Of a stretch of 64,000 nt of DNA, positions 40,901-52,100 are shown in pieces. The stretch's first letter is position 1, and each line of letters begins with the position of its first letter. The translations under genes were made by a program, and so were the position numbers. The notes under the pieces were generated by a model. That model made no database searches, was not told the DNA's origin, and worked only from the letters and a program-made list of their open reading frames with translations. The DNA is from Cruorifilaria tuberocauda (lineage: Eukaryota > Nematoda > Chromadorea > Rhabditida > Onchocercidae): NCBI GenBank assembly GCA_013365365.1, contig JABVXU010000099.1, positions 62,001 through 126,000 of the forward strand, in the 5' to 3' direction.

Positions 40901-41458
40901 GCAGAAAATGTTAGTCTATTTTCCCAAAAAAGAAAAAGGATTATTTATATCCCGAAATTTCTCATATCGAATTATGCTTATCTATAAAATGAACCTTTCG
41001 ATAAGCTCAGAAAATTTTACCTGAACACGCTTCATCGCCACACAATTTAGTTTTTTTTGCGATTGATCCTAATGATGAACTTAACGGCAAAAACATTGTC
41101 AAGCAAACAATTAGCTAAATAAAACGGGCATCATTATTTTCTTAACACAACTATAATGAAATATTTTCAAAGATATATTTTAATGAAAGAAAAGAAAACT
41201 GGCCGTTGAATAAAGGATTACTAAATCTGACAAAAATATATTCATTTCACAAAAACGATTTTACAGAAGAAAATTATTTCCGTTCATTTCTTTGACAGAT
41301 AGGCAATCAATGATCACAACTAAAACACTTGAAAGGTCAGCTCTTAGCAGCAGAACAGATATAATTTTAAGCTTATAAAAAATGATGCCCTCTAAACAAC
41401 AACTTGAAAAGAAAACAAATTAACTAACATTAACACTAACAACATGAGCGATATCCAT
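31962..41458 (-). CDS. tango1: TANGO1/MIA3-like transmembrane collagen-export receptor at ER exit sites
   Basis: Links bulky lumenal cargo to the COPII coat. Transcript-order exons: 41458-41441, 41114-41021, 40679-40546, 40310-40157, 40010-39861, 39628-39465, 39052-38963, 38812-37922, 37607-37500, 37149-36987, 36617-36466, 36288-36188, 36087-35955, 35749-35582, 35393-35216, 34802-34622, 34166-34001, 33914-33795, 33441-33334, 33204-33025, 32673-32494, 32243-31962. All 22 join in frame: 1304 aa. Order: signal peptide (about 6-22), SH3-like MOTH domain starting KLCGDEACS (Cys31, Cys36), His-rich exon (184-238), a 300-residue Ser/Thr/Pro lumenal exon, a hydrophobic pair (WLSKLIGIVRYMLPP and GVLITFLFPICLFIHLL, about 635-675), long coiled coils (690-1090) broken by the SGWSDFDEFD acidic motif, and a Pro-rich tail (PPPGPMIKKPMPRP) for Sec23. 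The first exon is the least certain. A stop at 32458 is a possible alternative end. Confidence 0.88.
39465..39628 (-). other. Histidine-rich exon in the lumenal part of the TANGO1-like protein
   Basis: Residues 184-238. Thirteen His lie in the first 42 residues, in GHGHSHDYGHKH, DHELSHDHKHYHDR and similar spacing, alternating with Gly, Asp, Lys and Ser. Such tracts bind Zn, Cu or Ni. The exon is in frame with both neighbours. Confidence 0.75.
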
Positions 41459-44400
41459 TATCGTTGGTGCAATCGTAGTCTTAAACAGCAAAATAAAACT
41501 TAAAAATACATGAATATAGAGAAAGACTTCTTTCGTTCTCAAATCTCTGAGCACATCCTTCACCAGTTCCTAGATATTTCTGGATTAAATTTAAAAATTA
41601 GCAGCTCGACAGAGTAACTCGCAATATACAATTGAATTTGAATTTTATACACTGATAGTGAAACTTGTTTAAAAGAAATTTCAACTAAATCATCATTACT
41701 AAGCATCTCAGAGGAACAGATTATTGAATTTGTAAACTCCACATATACCTTTTTGCATTTTCTCCATTAATAGGAGTACAAAGCTCAAATTCAAATCCGA
41801 ACTGAAATTCAGCTATTGTTTCGGATTCGAAACATCAACAGGCATTATATAGAAAATGGAAATGGCTCACGCAGAAACTTCATCTGAGTTTCTTTCTGAT
41901 TAGACTTTGGGCAAATTAATTAAATACTTAAATCAACATCTCCAATGCCAAATCAACATTGTACAATTAAATTCTTTAGAAAATTAGTGCATTGTACCAA
42001 TGCCTGTTCTCTTTTTCTTCCTCCCTTCAAAACATCAACATCCGGGAAAAACAGACAACATTGGAAGACAGACTAGGCCATGCAAACATAGACAAGACGG
42101 CATAACCCTTCAAAACTCTATCGTGTCACTTTTGTCGACGTGTTCCAACCACCATTCGCATTACGCTACTACGTTAACACCCTGATGGACACTTGATGAA
42201 AAACCTAATTTCAGTGAGTTGTTGAAATGATCCCATTGCTATAAAACGAGGAGAGTGAACTTTGTTCACCTTACCCATATTCATATAATTATAACACTAA
42301 TATAACCTACGTTTTATTGAAACTAAAAGCTGTGTAGGTAAAACCATAACCTAGGTAAAATCACTGAGACAGGTAAAGAAACGGGCCAAGATTTCTTTGC
42401 AGTTGCTTGATACAGACTGCCAGTCACGTTTAATCATGTTCTTTGTGAAAGTTTTTGCACTCATTGTTGATTGAAAATCGATTGTAATGCAGCTGTACCA
42501 AAGACTGCATGATCACCTTTTCCCTTTTTACTTCCTGTCAGAAAGGAAATTTACTTTAACTGTCCTGCTTTACCCCCCATCTGATTTCCTTCAGTACCCA
42601 TCTCAGTTTACCTTCTCAGTGTCGCAAATTCCACATAGCAATTCACTGAATTATTTGAAGATTCAGAATCAACTGGTTCCAATTTTCCGAAAGAAGGAAA
42701 GGAAGAGAAGAGATCGGTGCATATTGTTCCATGTTGAATGGTAATATGATGAATGGAGCACATCTTGAAAGAGTAACTTCTGGTGTATTAACTGAACTTC
42801 AGAAGTGATCAAATACCTCTGAATCCCACCATCTAATCATCTTTGCTCTTTCTCAATTCGAAGATGAAAGCCTTATTCATTAATTAGATGAAGTGTATTA
42901 GTAGTAAGGAATGTCAAGTAGATGATACTTCCACTTTATTCATTTTCCTTTTTACGGGTACCATCGAACTATTGACGTGCACTATAGCACCTTTGCCCTT
43001 TTATCTGCGCAGTCGAATTCAAACGCGATTAAAATCGATCAATTCTCGAGTATTAATAATTCGTGTTCACTGGAAATGTAGTGTGCAAATTTCAATTCAG
43101 GATGAGAAAGGGGTGAGAAAAAGCAATTCACTTCAATATCGCATAAAAATTTTTTTTAATAAAAAAATTAAAATTAAATTTTTATTGCTGCATCTATATG
43201 TTTGCTCTGTATGTAATGCCATGCTTTCGAATGAGAGAATCATTTCCATGGAATATTTTGGATATTTGAGGATTTTGATCCGCTTATTTGAATAGAATTC
43301 AGGTTTGAGAAGCAAATTTCAGCGTAATTAAATGTTACAGTTCATTATAAACTATTAATAGTTCCTGCTCTTTCAAGCTTTCTTGGAATCTGAAAATTCA
43401 TAAATTCAACATTTCTTATTATTATACATTGCTAGGCCCATCAATATTATTACAATAAGGCATCCAATTGTCTTGTTTGTATTAATACCAGAGCATCTTT
43501 ACTGCATCGAAAGGAACGTTCGCTGCGTTGCAAAAATGAAAAATTGGATCGGCGTGCAACACGTGCATCTCCGAGATATTGCTCACTTGGCTTCACTGTG
43601 CTTTGCTGTTATTATGTAATCTCGCATTATTCCTGGAATGAGGAAAATGAGCTTTCCATTCTTAACAGCCGGGGTTCACACGCAATTTATGGAGAAGATT
43701 TGAGATTGATTACAGCTGTGACTGATATTCAATTGTGATTGACTTGAACCTCAACTCCTAATTCCTAATGGCTCGTTATGAGTGTTTAGCTAAGAAAAGA
43801 TGAGAAAAAAGCAATACTTGGGCATAGCTTTCAAGATGTGACAATACATTATATTCGAGAGACATTATATTCCAGAGCATCAGATAGGAGAAGGGAATTT
43901 CCCAAACCATAGATTCCTTGATTTCAATATTTTTTGGATGATTAGTAGAAGGACATAACTTATTTATTCTGAAGTATCATTCCGATCGAACGAAGGAGAT
44001 GATAGTATACTTCCTGGCCATTCATACTTCATTTTTTCTAGCCAACGTGTACTATCCATATTTCAATGACCACGAAAATTTTTGTAGACTGTGTACCACC
44101 ATTTGAAAGCGAGACTAATTCGGCCAAAAGTTACAACTTAAGACACAATTTGCACGGATTGAAATTAGCAATTAGGAACTTGAAAATCAGCTTTTGACCA
44201 CCATATGTTCAGTCATGTCAGTGTTATGAGAAGAAAATAAAATTCGTAATTATACTTTGACATGTAAAATAAGATAGTATAGATTTAGCGGTAACATTTT
44301 GCGTAATATACGTTTTTAATGTTAGTTGAAATCACTTTGGAAGGCATGGAGAATAAGAATATATTAGCGATGTCATGAACTGAGAAAAACTATTCAAATG

Positions 44401-45920
44401 TGATAGGATGTGCAGCTTCTCACTTATAGCAAATAAAAGTCTGTTCTGGTAGTTCCTAGAGCTTTTTGAATGGTTTAATCTAAGAATTCAAGCACTTTTT
44501 TTCAGCTGCATAACTTCAGCAAGCATCGATTTTTCTGAGAAACATAAAATATCAAATGCTCTACGCTATGAGTTTTTCTCAATAGAAGATAAATATGTAC
44601 TTTATGGATCTTTTAAGTCTCAATCGAAATAATTTACCATATGAAGCATTCAGTTAATTATGAGCCTTTTTCTGATTTCCATTACTACGAATCTATTATT
44701 TCATGATGAAAATACAGTTTCGCATGACAATTAAGTAAGCTTCTGCTAATAACTTTGAAGACATTTTCTAAAAAAATATCAGAGTTTTGTCGCAATTGAT
44801 ATTCAATAAAATACACCGATGGGTTTACAGTTTGCATTAGAACTAGTTGATTCATCCGTATGTGTTGTTGGTTGCATGAAGTTACAGGCTGATAATCATT
44901 TTATGAACTTTATTTTGATACTTTTGAACTCATTGACTGACTTATAGTACCGCATACCTCAGTGTTGTACTAACGTCACAACGGAAGATTTCTTGAGAGA
45001 TTTGAAAGAAGCAAAAAGAGGGTGCTGAAGTGTGGAAACGAAGAGTTATGTCTGCGATTTATTTAAGAAGTTAAGGTTGAACTCGCTTTTCTGAGTATAA
45101 AAAGTAACTTGAGGAGTATGTTCAGATGCAAAATTGAAACTTCCTAAAAGTGCAGAAGCATTAGAGCAGACGTCGAATCAATGGATTCTACTAGCTAACA
45201 AAAAGAAATTCATTTCTTGCTTTTGCATATAAGAAGCGTGAACGCAGAATTCTTTCGCTGTTAAAAATTAAGTAGGGTGATTTATAGTCATTATGTATAT
45301 ATATTTGATGCAATCACTGATAGTGTCTATTTATCAAACATGCGAGTTGTTGTTATCAGTCAGTTAGTGAAGTATTCCGTCTGATTGATTAGTTCAATTT
45401 ATGATGGAATGTTATTTTCTATTGAATTAGGAAGAATTTGATAATTTAGTCGTTACTTAAAGGAGAAAATCAGATAATATCGAAGATATTATTTCACAAA
45501 AAGTCATGAATATAAATTTTTCTGCTTTGCAGAAGAATATCACTGTAAAACGGATAAAGTGGCTGTGGAGTAAAATTGCATGAAGTGCATTGATGTCCTG
45601 GCGCTATTGCTTCATTTTCAAGTCAGGTCGAAGTCAAAAGCTCCACTGTCACCTTACGCGGCTCATTGTTTTGATTAGTCAAATGCAGTTAGTCAACATT
45701 TTTTCAGCAGGAATGGATATCAATCGTATAATACTTTTTTGTGCTTCTATCAGTTAGCTCGATATGTCGACGTGACAAAAGAGAACGGTAACGTGAAGAG
45801 CAGGAAGGGAAAGGAGTACAAAATTAGGAGATGTAACTTCCCAAGAGCTAATTCAGCTTTCATTATAACTGTAGAAATATATATTGGAGGGTCGATTAAG
45901 AAAAATCGAACAATTCTTCA
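41459..45920. other. Intergenic region between two divergent genes
   Basis: Should hold promoters for the TANGO1-like gene (minus) and the 45921 gene (plus). Open stretches at 41560-41742 (minus), 42487-42744 and 42888-43295 (plus) lack ATG starts, splice partners or recognisable motifs. I cannot exclude extra 5' exons of the 45921 gene here. Confidence 0.4.
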
Positions 45921-47238
45921 ATGAAATCGATGCATGGGAATAAAAGAGGAAACAAAGACGATTGGGATACAAAACTGAAATATCTCTATTCATTGGCGCA
46001 AAACGCAATAGATGACGTTTCCGCTACTACTGACGTGAGCAGACAAGAACAGAGACAGCAATACATTGTAGATCTCCGTGATAAATATGCAAATATCGCT
46101 AATCAGTTCACCAAAAAAAATCATCTTACAGAAAGAAAATAATCGTAAGATATTATAAGAAGAAAATGATTCAATAATATTTATTTTCAGACGAAATTCA
46201 GGAATACGGTCGACAAAACCCAAGCAATGCTTCATAGAGATCAATACGGTGAAAGAAGTGATCCATACGGTATATTGAAAATTATGAAACTGCTTTACTG
46301 ATAGTGATGGACAGGAAAGGAGATAAAATATAACAACGGTCAGTCTCACTTTTCAGGTGAAAAGGACTGTTTTGAGGATTCCAGTCTCTGGGATAAGAAA
46401 AGATCGGAGAAGAGGCGATTATGAGAGGCGTCTTCCTGAATACAACAAGCAAATGCATTCAACGTATCTTCAACAAAGCTGGAGTCCCGATAAACGTGAA
46501 CGACGAGTAAACGATTTCTACCTATGGGCTATCATTCCACAAAAAGGCAGAAATTCACGAATTGATTTTAAATTAGAAAATATGACAAGAGAGCCATGGA
46601 GAGAAAAAGTGCTAGACAGAGGTTCTTTATCTTCATCATGAAGTTCAGTTTTTGCCGTCGATAGCGTCACAATGAGCTTTCTTCCCCTTATCCAATATCT
46701 TCTAATCTATCACCGATACATGGTACTCGTTTCTTCATTCACAAACCTTTTAGACGTAAGGTTTAACCCATTGAGAATCTATTGTTGCGATAAAAAGTTA
46801 AAATTGAGCAAACAATAATTTCAGTCTTAAATGAAAGAGATATTGGAGAGGTACGGATTAAGCCATGTAACCACTTGAAACACCTAATTATTACAGATGA
46901 AAGGGACGCCTCGCATAGTTATGAGACGAAAGGAGGGAAACCTGATGATTATACTGCCATAGGAGGTACTTTCTTGCAAATAATGAGAGATGATTAAAGC
47001 CTTGAAGATTGTTTTTTGAATCCAAATTATTAGATTAGAGCGGTTTAAACTTTCCTCAGAAACCTTTTTTTCAGTTTCCACTATTACGTCGCCGAATGCA
47101 CCGGAAACTTGGTGGAATAGTATTTGGTTTTGGATGATACATCTCATTGCACTGATACTGTTTCTCATCCTTCTACTATCATGCTGTATTTGGTATCGCG
47201 GTAGTAGCAGTAAACGTCCCAACTATATCAGAATCTAA
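45921..47238 (+). CDS. Unrecognised protein with one C-terminal membrane helix (possibly tail-anchored)
   Basis: Five exons, 45921-46105, 46191-46269, 46357-46621, 46897-46965 and 47075-47238, join with matching phases at every junction to give 253 aa. I recognise no family. The first 200 residues are hydrophilic and basic: an N-terminal helical part rich in Asp, Gln and Ala (KLKYLYSLAQNAIDDVS), then Arg-rich segments (RKDRRRGDYERRLPEYN, DKRERRVNDFYLW). Residues 217-239 form one strong membrane helix (WFWMIHLIALILFLILLLSC) entered by TWWNS, followed by 14 residues ending SSSKRPNYIRI. With no signal peptide this predicts a tail-anchored or type I protein with a large cytosolic part. It lacks the PPPX ending of KASH proteins. 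The first donor (46106, GTTCAC) is weak; the stronger GTAAGA at 46145 would put a stop in frame. Further 5' exons are possible. Confidence 0.6.
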
Positions 47239-49183
47239 TATCGCCTCTTTAACCTTAGCTTTATTACCTTCGTAAATATACATCGTTTAGTGTGAAAAAT
47301 CTTTGGCAAAAAGCGATGTGGAATGTTCGAAGAATTTAATCCTGTTCCGATAAAGTACATTTCATTTTTGTTTCACATTGACAGATTTGGATCCTTTTAT
47401 TATATTTTTAGCACTAATAAAGTATGGAAAGATTTTGTATGCGATGTAGTTTTGACCCCTAATGTTGCTTGTTTAAATCGATCTAGGAATATGCTTGTAT
47501 TAACAACCTAAGTCAACTCCAAGCTATTAGATTATAATAGCTTAAATTTTCGCTCAGAAAATCATTATTGAACGATCACTGGTAGTGATAGTGTAAGCAT
47601 CACTATGAAATCATGTTCCTTCTCAAGTTCTGTCTCGTATGCTCTGTCGCATGGTTCGGTCTTCTGCAATTGCGGCAGTTGATGTTTCTTACCGAAAACC
47701 GACGATTCGAGAAAAAGTGCAAGAGGTATTTGTTTTGCAGTGTTCTGGTTGGAGAATAAAATCACAAGAGGGATAGGAAGAAAAGCGTTCACACCTCGAA
47801 TCAGCGAATTGAAAGAAAGCGAGGAGATGATTGCAACTGGTGGTGACGCAAGAAATTAATCTAAATTTCAGTAATAATTTTCAGGAAGTGATCAAGTTGT
47901 GGTTGGATATCTCTGCAATTAAAAGGAATTGATCTTGAGATTGTTTTTCGATGAGTTGATTGCTGATTGATTCTTTCGAATAAAGAGATCACATGACAAG
48001 GGAATCCTGAAAATGAGGATGCAAGCTTAGCTTGCCACAATGTATTGCACCTTTGGGAAGTTTCAGGGGATTCATTTGGGAAGTTCATTAGATTATCAAT
48101 TTATTCTTTTCTACGCACTCAAAATGATCGTTCGAATTCATATTTACAAATAGATCATCACTGAAGCTAAAATGAGAAAAGAAAGTTAAACAATTTAAAC
48201 AGAATACTGAAAGTAATGAGGCGTTTTACAATTTAAATCATTGATTTCTGGGTAAAATTGGAAAGTTGAGTAAGAAATAAAGGAAGGCACAGATCACAGC
48301 GCTTAATCCTAATTAAAAAGAGAAACCATCCTCTCCTTACTCAGAGATAAGTATGTGTTTCATTAATTTTACAAAATAAACAAGATTGTTTTAACAAAAT
48401 ATACTTAAATAAAACCTGGCATCTAAGATGCATTGAATTCATCGAATTCAAAATCATAAAACCATTCCGAAATCACCGGTTGCAAGTTGACAAAATACAA
48501 AACTGTCAAAATCATTCATAAATGATTAAAATGAATGATGAAATAAACCTGTACATCTATCAATCAATTCTAACACGCAGTATGTTTTTTGACACCACGT
48601 GACGAATTACTTCACTGGTAAATCTGTTATATAGACAGGTAGTACCATCCAAGTATTTCGAGCTAAAAATGCTGAAAGACTAACTGAGGAAAAAAGAATC
48701 CTAGAAGTCAGTAATTATTCACAAAATTACTCATAAATCAGTGATTGCAATTGTTGTTAAATTGCAACTGAAAATGCAATTTGAAAAAGTATAAAATTAA
48801 TGAGTATCATAGAGAAAACAAGTAATCTGAAAACTCATCGGATGAACCAGTTTACTCAAAATTTAACGGCGACAAAAGGTTACTGTGGTAACCTTAGCTC
48901 TACTTTTAGTTTCCTAAGAAGCAATCTTCCCTTTGATATTTGCCAAAGTGTAAACGGAAGATTACACTAATTTGTCTCTGTTAACATTCTTCCATTCTTG
49001 CTTCCTAAGGTAACTTTCGAAGTCGAAGGTAATCGCGTTAAATCCGCCAAGGTGCTATTTGATTTTGAATCAGGGTCACACTGCATCCATTCTATGAGTG
49101 GTGAAAAAATTGAGACAATGCTAAAATTTGAACAGTGACTAATATCATGGCAATAAATGTTTTGAAAATTTTCCTGGACAATT
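47239..49183. other. Convergent intergenic region
   Basis: 3' UTR side of the 45921 gene, then sequence downstream of the homeobox gene. A minus-strand stretch at 48967-49110, after an acceptor-like TCATAG, could encode an alternative last exon of the homeobox gene, but its reading frame is not decided. Nothing else recognised. Confidence 0.4.
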
Positions 49184-52100
49184 CTATTTTTTTGAATCAT
49201 CCTTCGGATTCGTTAAATTAACCGGTGACTTTGCAGCGCCTGTTATAGCTGCACCACCGGTCATCAGTGACCCAAAGACATTCTGAGTTTCGGGCCATGA
49301 ACCGCCGCTTGTGGCAGTAGCACCGACCAACGGTGTCGCGGTAGCAGCAGTTCCGGGCCAAATTCCTGAATACTGTTTGGACAGGTTTTCCATAGCAATC
49401 ATCCGTTGCAAATGCTGCATGTAATTGGCCGCTGCAAGCTGTTGCTGATAACCACTTAGCACAAAAGACGTCAGATCAGCTCCAGCAGTTGCAGCAGCAC
49501 CGTTGGTAGTACTTATCGTTGGAACAAATGTAGGTAATTTGGCTAAGGAGATCGCTGGATTAACATTTCCGATCGGTTTTGAGCGCTCAACTTCCGGACT
49601 TACAGAAGATGCAATCGTGCTTACCGGAGTTGATGTACTGCAAAAAACAGTCGTTTCTTTCAATCCCAAATTATCAATCAACAAAACTCACAAGGGCTAC
49701 CTTTGATCACAACACGTGAAAGATCGATACTGCTACACGGAATCATCAACTGCAACGGAAGTATCACTACAAAAGAACATTGACCGATTAACACTCTCCC
49801 CCTCTCTTCCCATCAGTTATTTCTGTGGCTGATTGTTTTTAATTATCTCACTACCTGGCTCCATCCGAATTCGTCGTATTCGGTTCGTTGGTGGTGGTGG
49901 CAACCGGAGAACGATGAAGCGGTTCCGCTATATCTTTCAGTGGAGCAGGTGTCAGAGCGGTAGCATTCAGGAGAGCAGGTGTCGTTGACATGAATGCAGC
50001 AGCAGCCGGATTCATCATTGATTCTGCTGTAAACTTTTTCACTCTATGGTTCTCCGTTTGAATTACGTGATTTAGCCTGGATCCAGAATTCAACAAACCT
50101 ATTGCTTGGTGCTGCACACTCATCGCAGCCATTATTGCGGCTGAATCAGCAGTGCTTTCAGCGGATTGTTGCGCAGCAGCTGCGGCAAGAAGCGCATACG
50201 GATGTGGCTGCATGAGAGGATGCGCGGTTCGCGGTACGTGGTGCGGCGTCGTATGTCCGTAAGGGTGAACTGCGGAAGTTCTTTCCTGCTTCCTCCATTT
50301 CGCTCGTCGATTTTGGAACCAAACCTGTATCGTTCTTTTCTCTTTTAACTATTAGCTTTCCATGCGAATTTATGAAGAGAGAAAATCAAGCAGAAATTCG
50401 AACTCATTCAAATCTCACTTACCTTGGAGAAATAAGAAAGTACGGAGAAAAGAAAAAACTATACCTGAACTCTTGCTTCCGTAAGAATAACTCGTTGTGC
50501 TAATTCTTCTCTGAAAGAAATATCTGCTTTTCAGAAATCTTCAACTTCTTAACTGTCATGGCAGAATGAAAGAGAATTCTAATTCTATGTGACTGCGACT
50601 AATAAAGTTGGCGATGGTCACTTCAAATTTCAATTTAAATTCGTGCGTGATTTAGGAATATTTCAATCATGTGAACAAAAAAAGATTGCTGAAGTTGTTG
50701 TTTTGGGAAGAATGACGGCTTTTTGCAAGTCCCTCTAATTGGAAAATTAATCGTTATCAAGGTAATCAAAAAATGTTGAGAGGCAAGCAGGAAAGTATGG
50801 GATCATCCACAGAGAGTAGAGGGAAATTAAGTGTTTTCCCACGTGGGGGGTACTTATTATCGTCATCGCAACTACGCTATTTTGCGAATAATAGGAATAA
50901 TTTGTTGCAATTATGCGCTTATGTCATTTGTCGGTATTTTTCTCTTCCGGATTTCCTGATTTAAATGATAATTAGTCTTCTATCACTCTACATTTATTGG
51001 GGGAATATTAGAGGAGGAAATTGGATGCCTTCAGTAGAACGGAAGCCGTCCACTTGAATTGCAGATGTTCTTGATTTCTGCTTCATCGGCTTTCCCAAAT
51101 CATTGACGAGAAAGATTACTACTCACGGATTACTTGTTTCCTCCGATACAAGAGAGAAATATCAGAGAGATTAAGCCATGAGTCATTTCGTCTATCACTT
51201 CACACCTCTTTATCAAGCACTGATACACTGGCAGAATTACAGCCATTTCTTCAATGGCGCGATTAAAATCCCCAAAACAAAGATGGTTCGATAAATTATG
51301 CACTCATCTGGATAATGAAAAAGGTATTGCGCTAGATTTTGGCGTACGTAAAGAATTCCACAAGTGATAACCTGGTAAAAACATCGGGATAGTGCGTCCT
51401 TGCAAATACTTTTTCCAGTTCATCTAATTGGTAAGCAGAAAATGTTGTCCGATATCGGCGTTGTTTCCGCTTTCCATTATCTTCAGGACTGTCGGAACAT
51501 GAGGAACGTCGATCAGTGATGCTCAGCAAGTCCTAAGAAGTGCAATGATATCTATGGTAATTATTGATGATTGCTCAATTACTTACTTCTTGATGGTAGT
51601 TTCTCACTTACTCAGTATTTAGCTATTAATAATTATTTAATTGGTTATCGATTGACTATCTCCTCGATTAATGCACAGTTATTAAAGGCCACTTAATTAA
51701 TTACTTATTGATAGTTTTCCTTACTCATTGATTAATTATTAATGGCTATTTACATCTTAAACTGGAATTAAGTTGTTTTTCACTTTTGCTTCATAACTGA
51801 AGTTTATTTTAGGAACATTTGTCTATCGATAATTGGGTAGGCAAATTAGAAAAGAATTAAATCAGTGGAAGCTAAAGCATTATCGAATACTTATCTGAAA
51901 AAGTACCGCGCTATTGAATCAAATAAATTCCTTACATTTGATACGGACGGCTTCATACTGTGGCCGGTTGTTCCTGAATATTACAAGGAGTAGTTAGAAT
52001 CCCTCCATTTTCACTGATGATTCTTAACAACATGTTAGCACTGCGTACAGTATTATTTTCAATTAGAGTGGTGTCATTTTAATGAAATACGTGAAGGTAA

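Noticed and set aside
41560..41742. Minus-strand open frame as a first exon of the TANGO1-like gene
   Set aside because: No ATG in frame and its donor does not give a better signal peptide than the 18-base exon; kept as unproven.
42487..43295. Two plus-strand open stretches
   Set aside because: No recognised motif, no paired splice sites, composition as expected from low-GC chance frames.
45990..46349. 119-residue minus-strand open frame
   Set aside because: Antisense to the exons of the 45921 gene, where plus-strand phases agree.
47590..47800. Plus-strand peptide with a signal-like start
   Set aside because: The frame would need a 15-base intron to continue, too short for splicing; codon use is not convincing.
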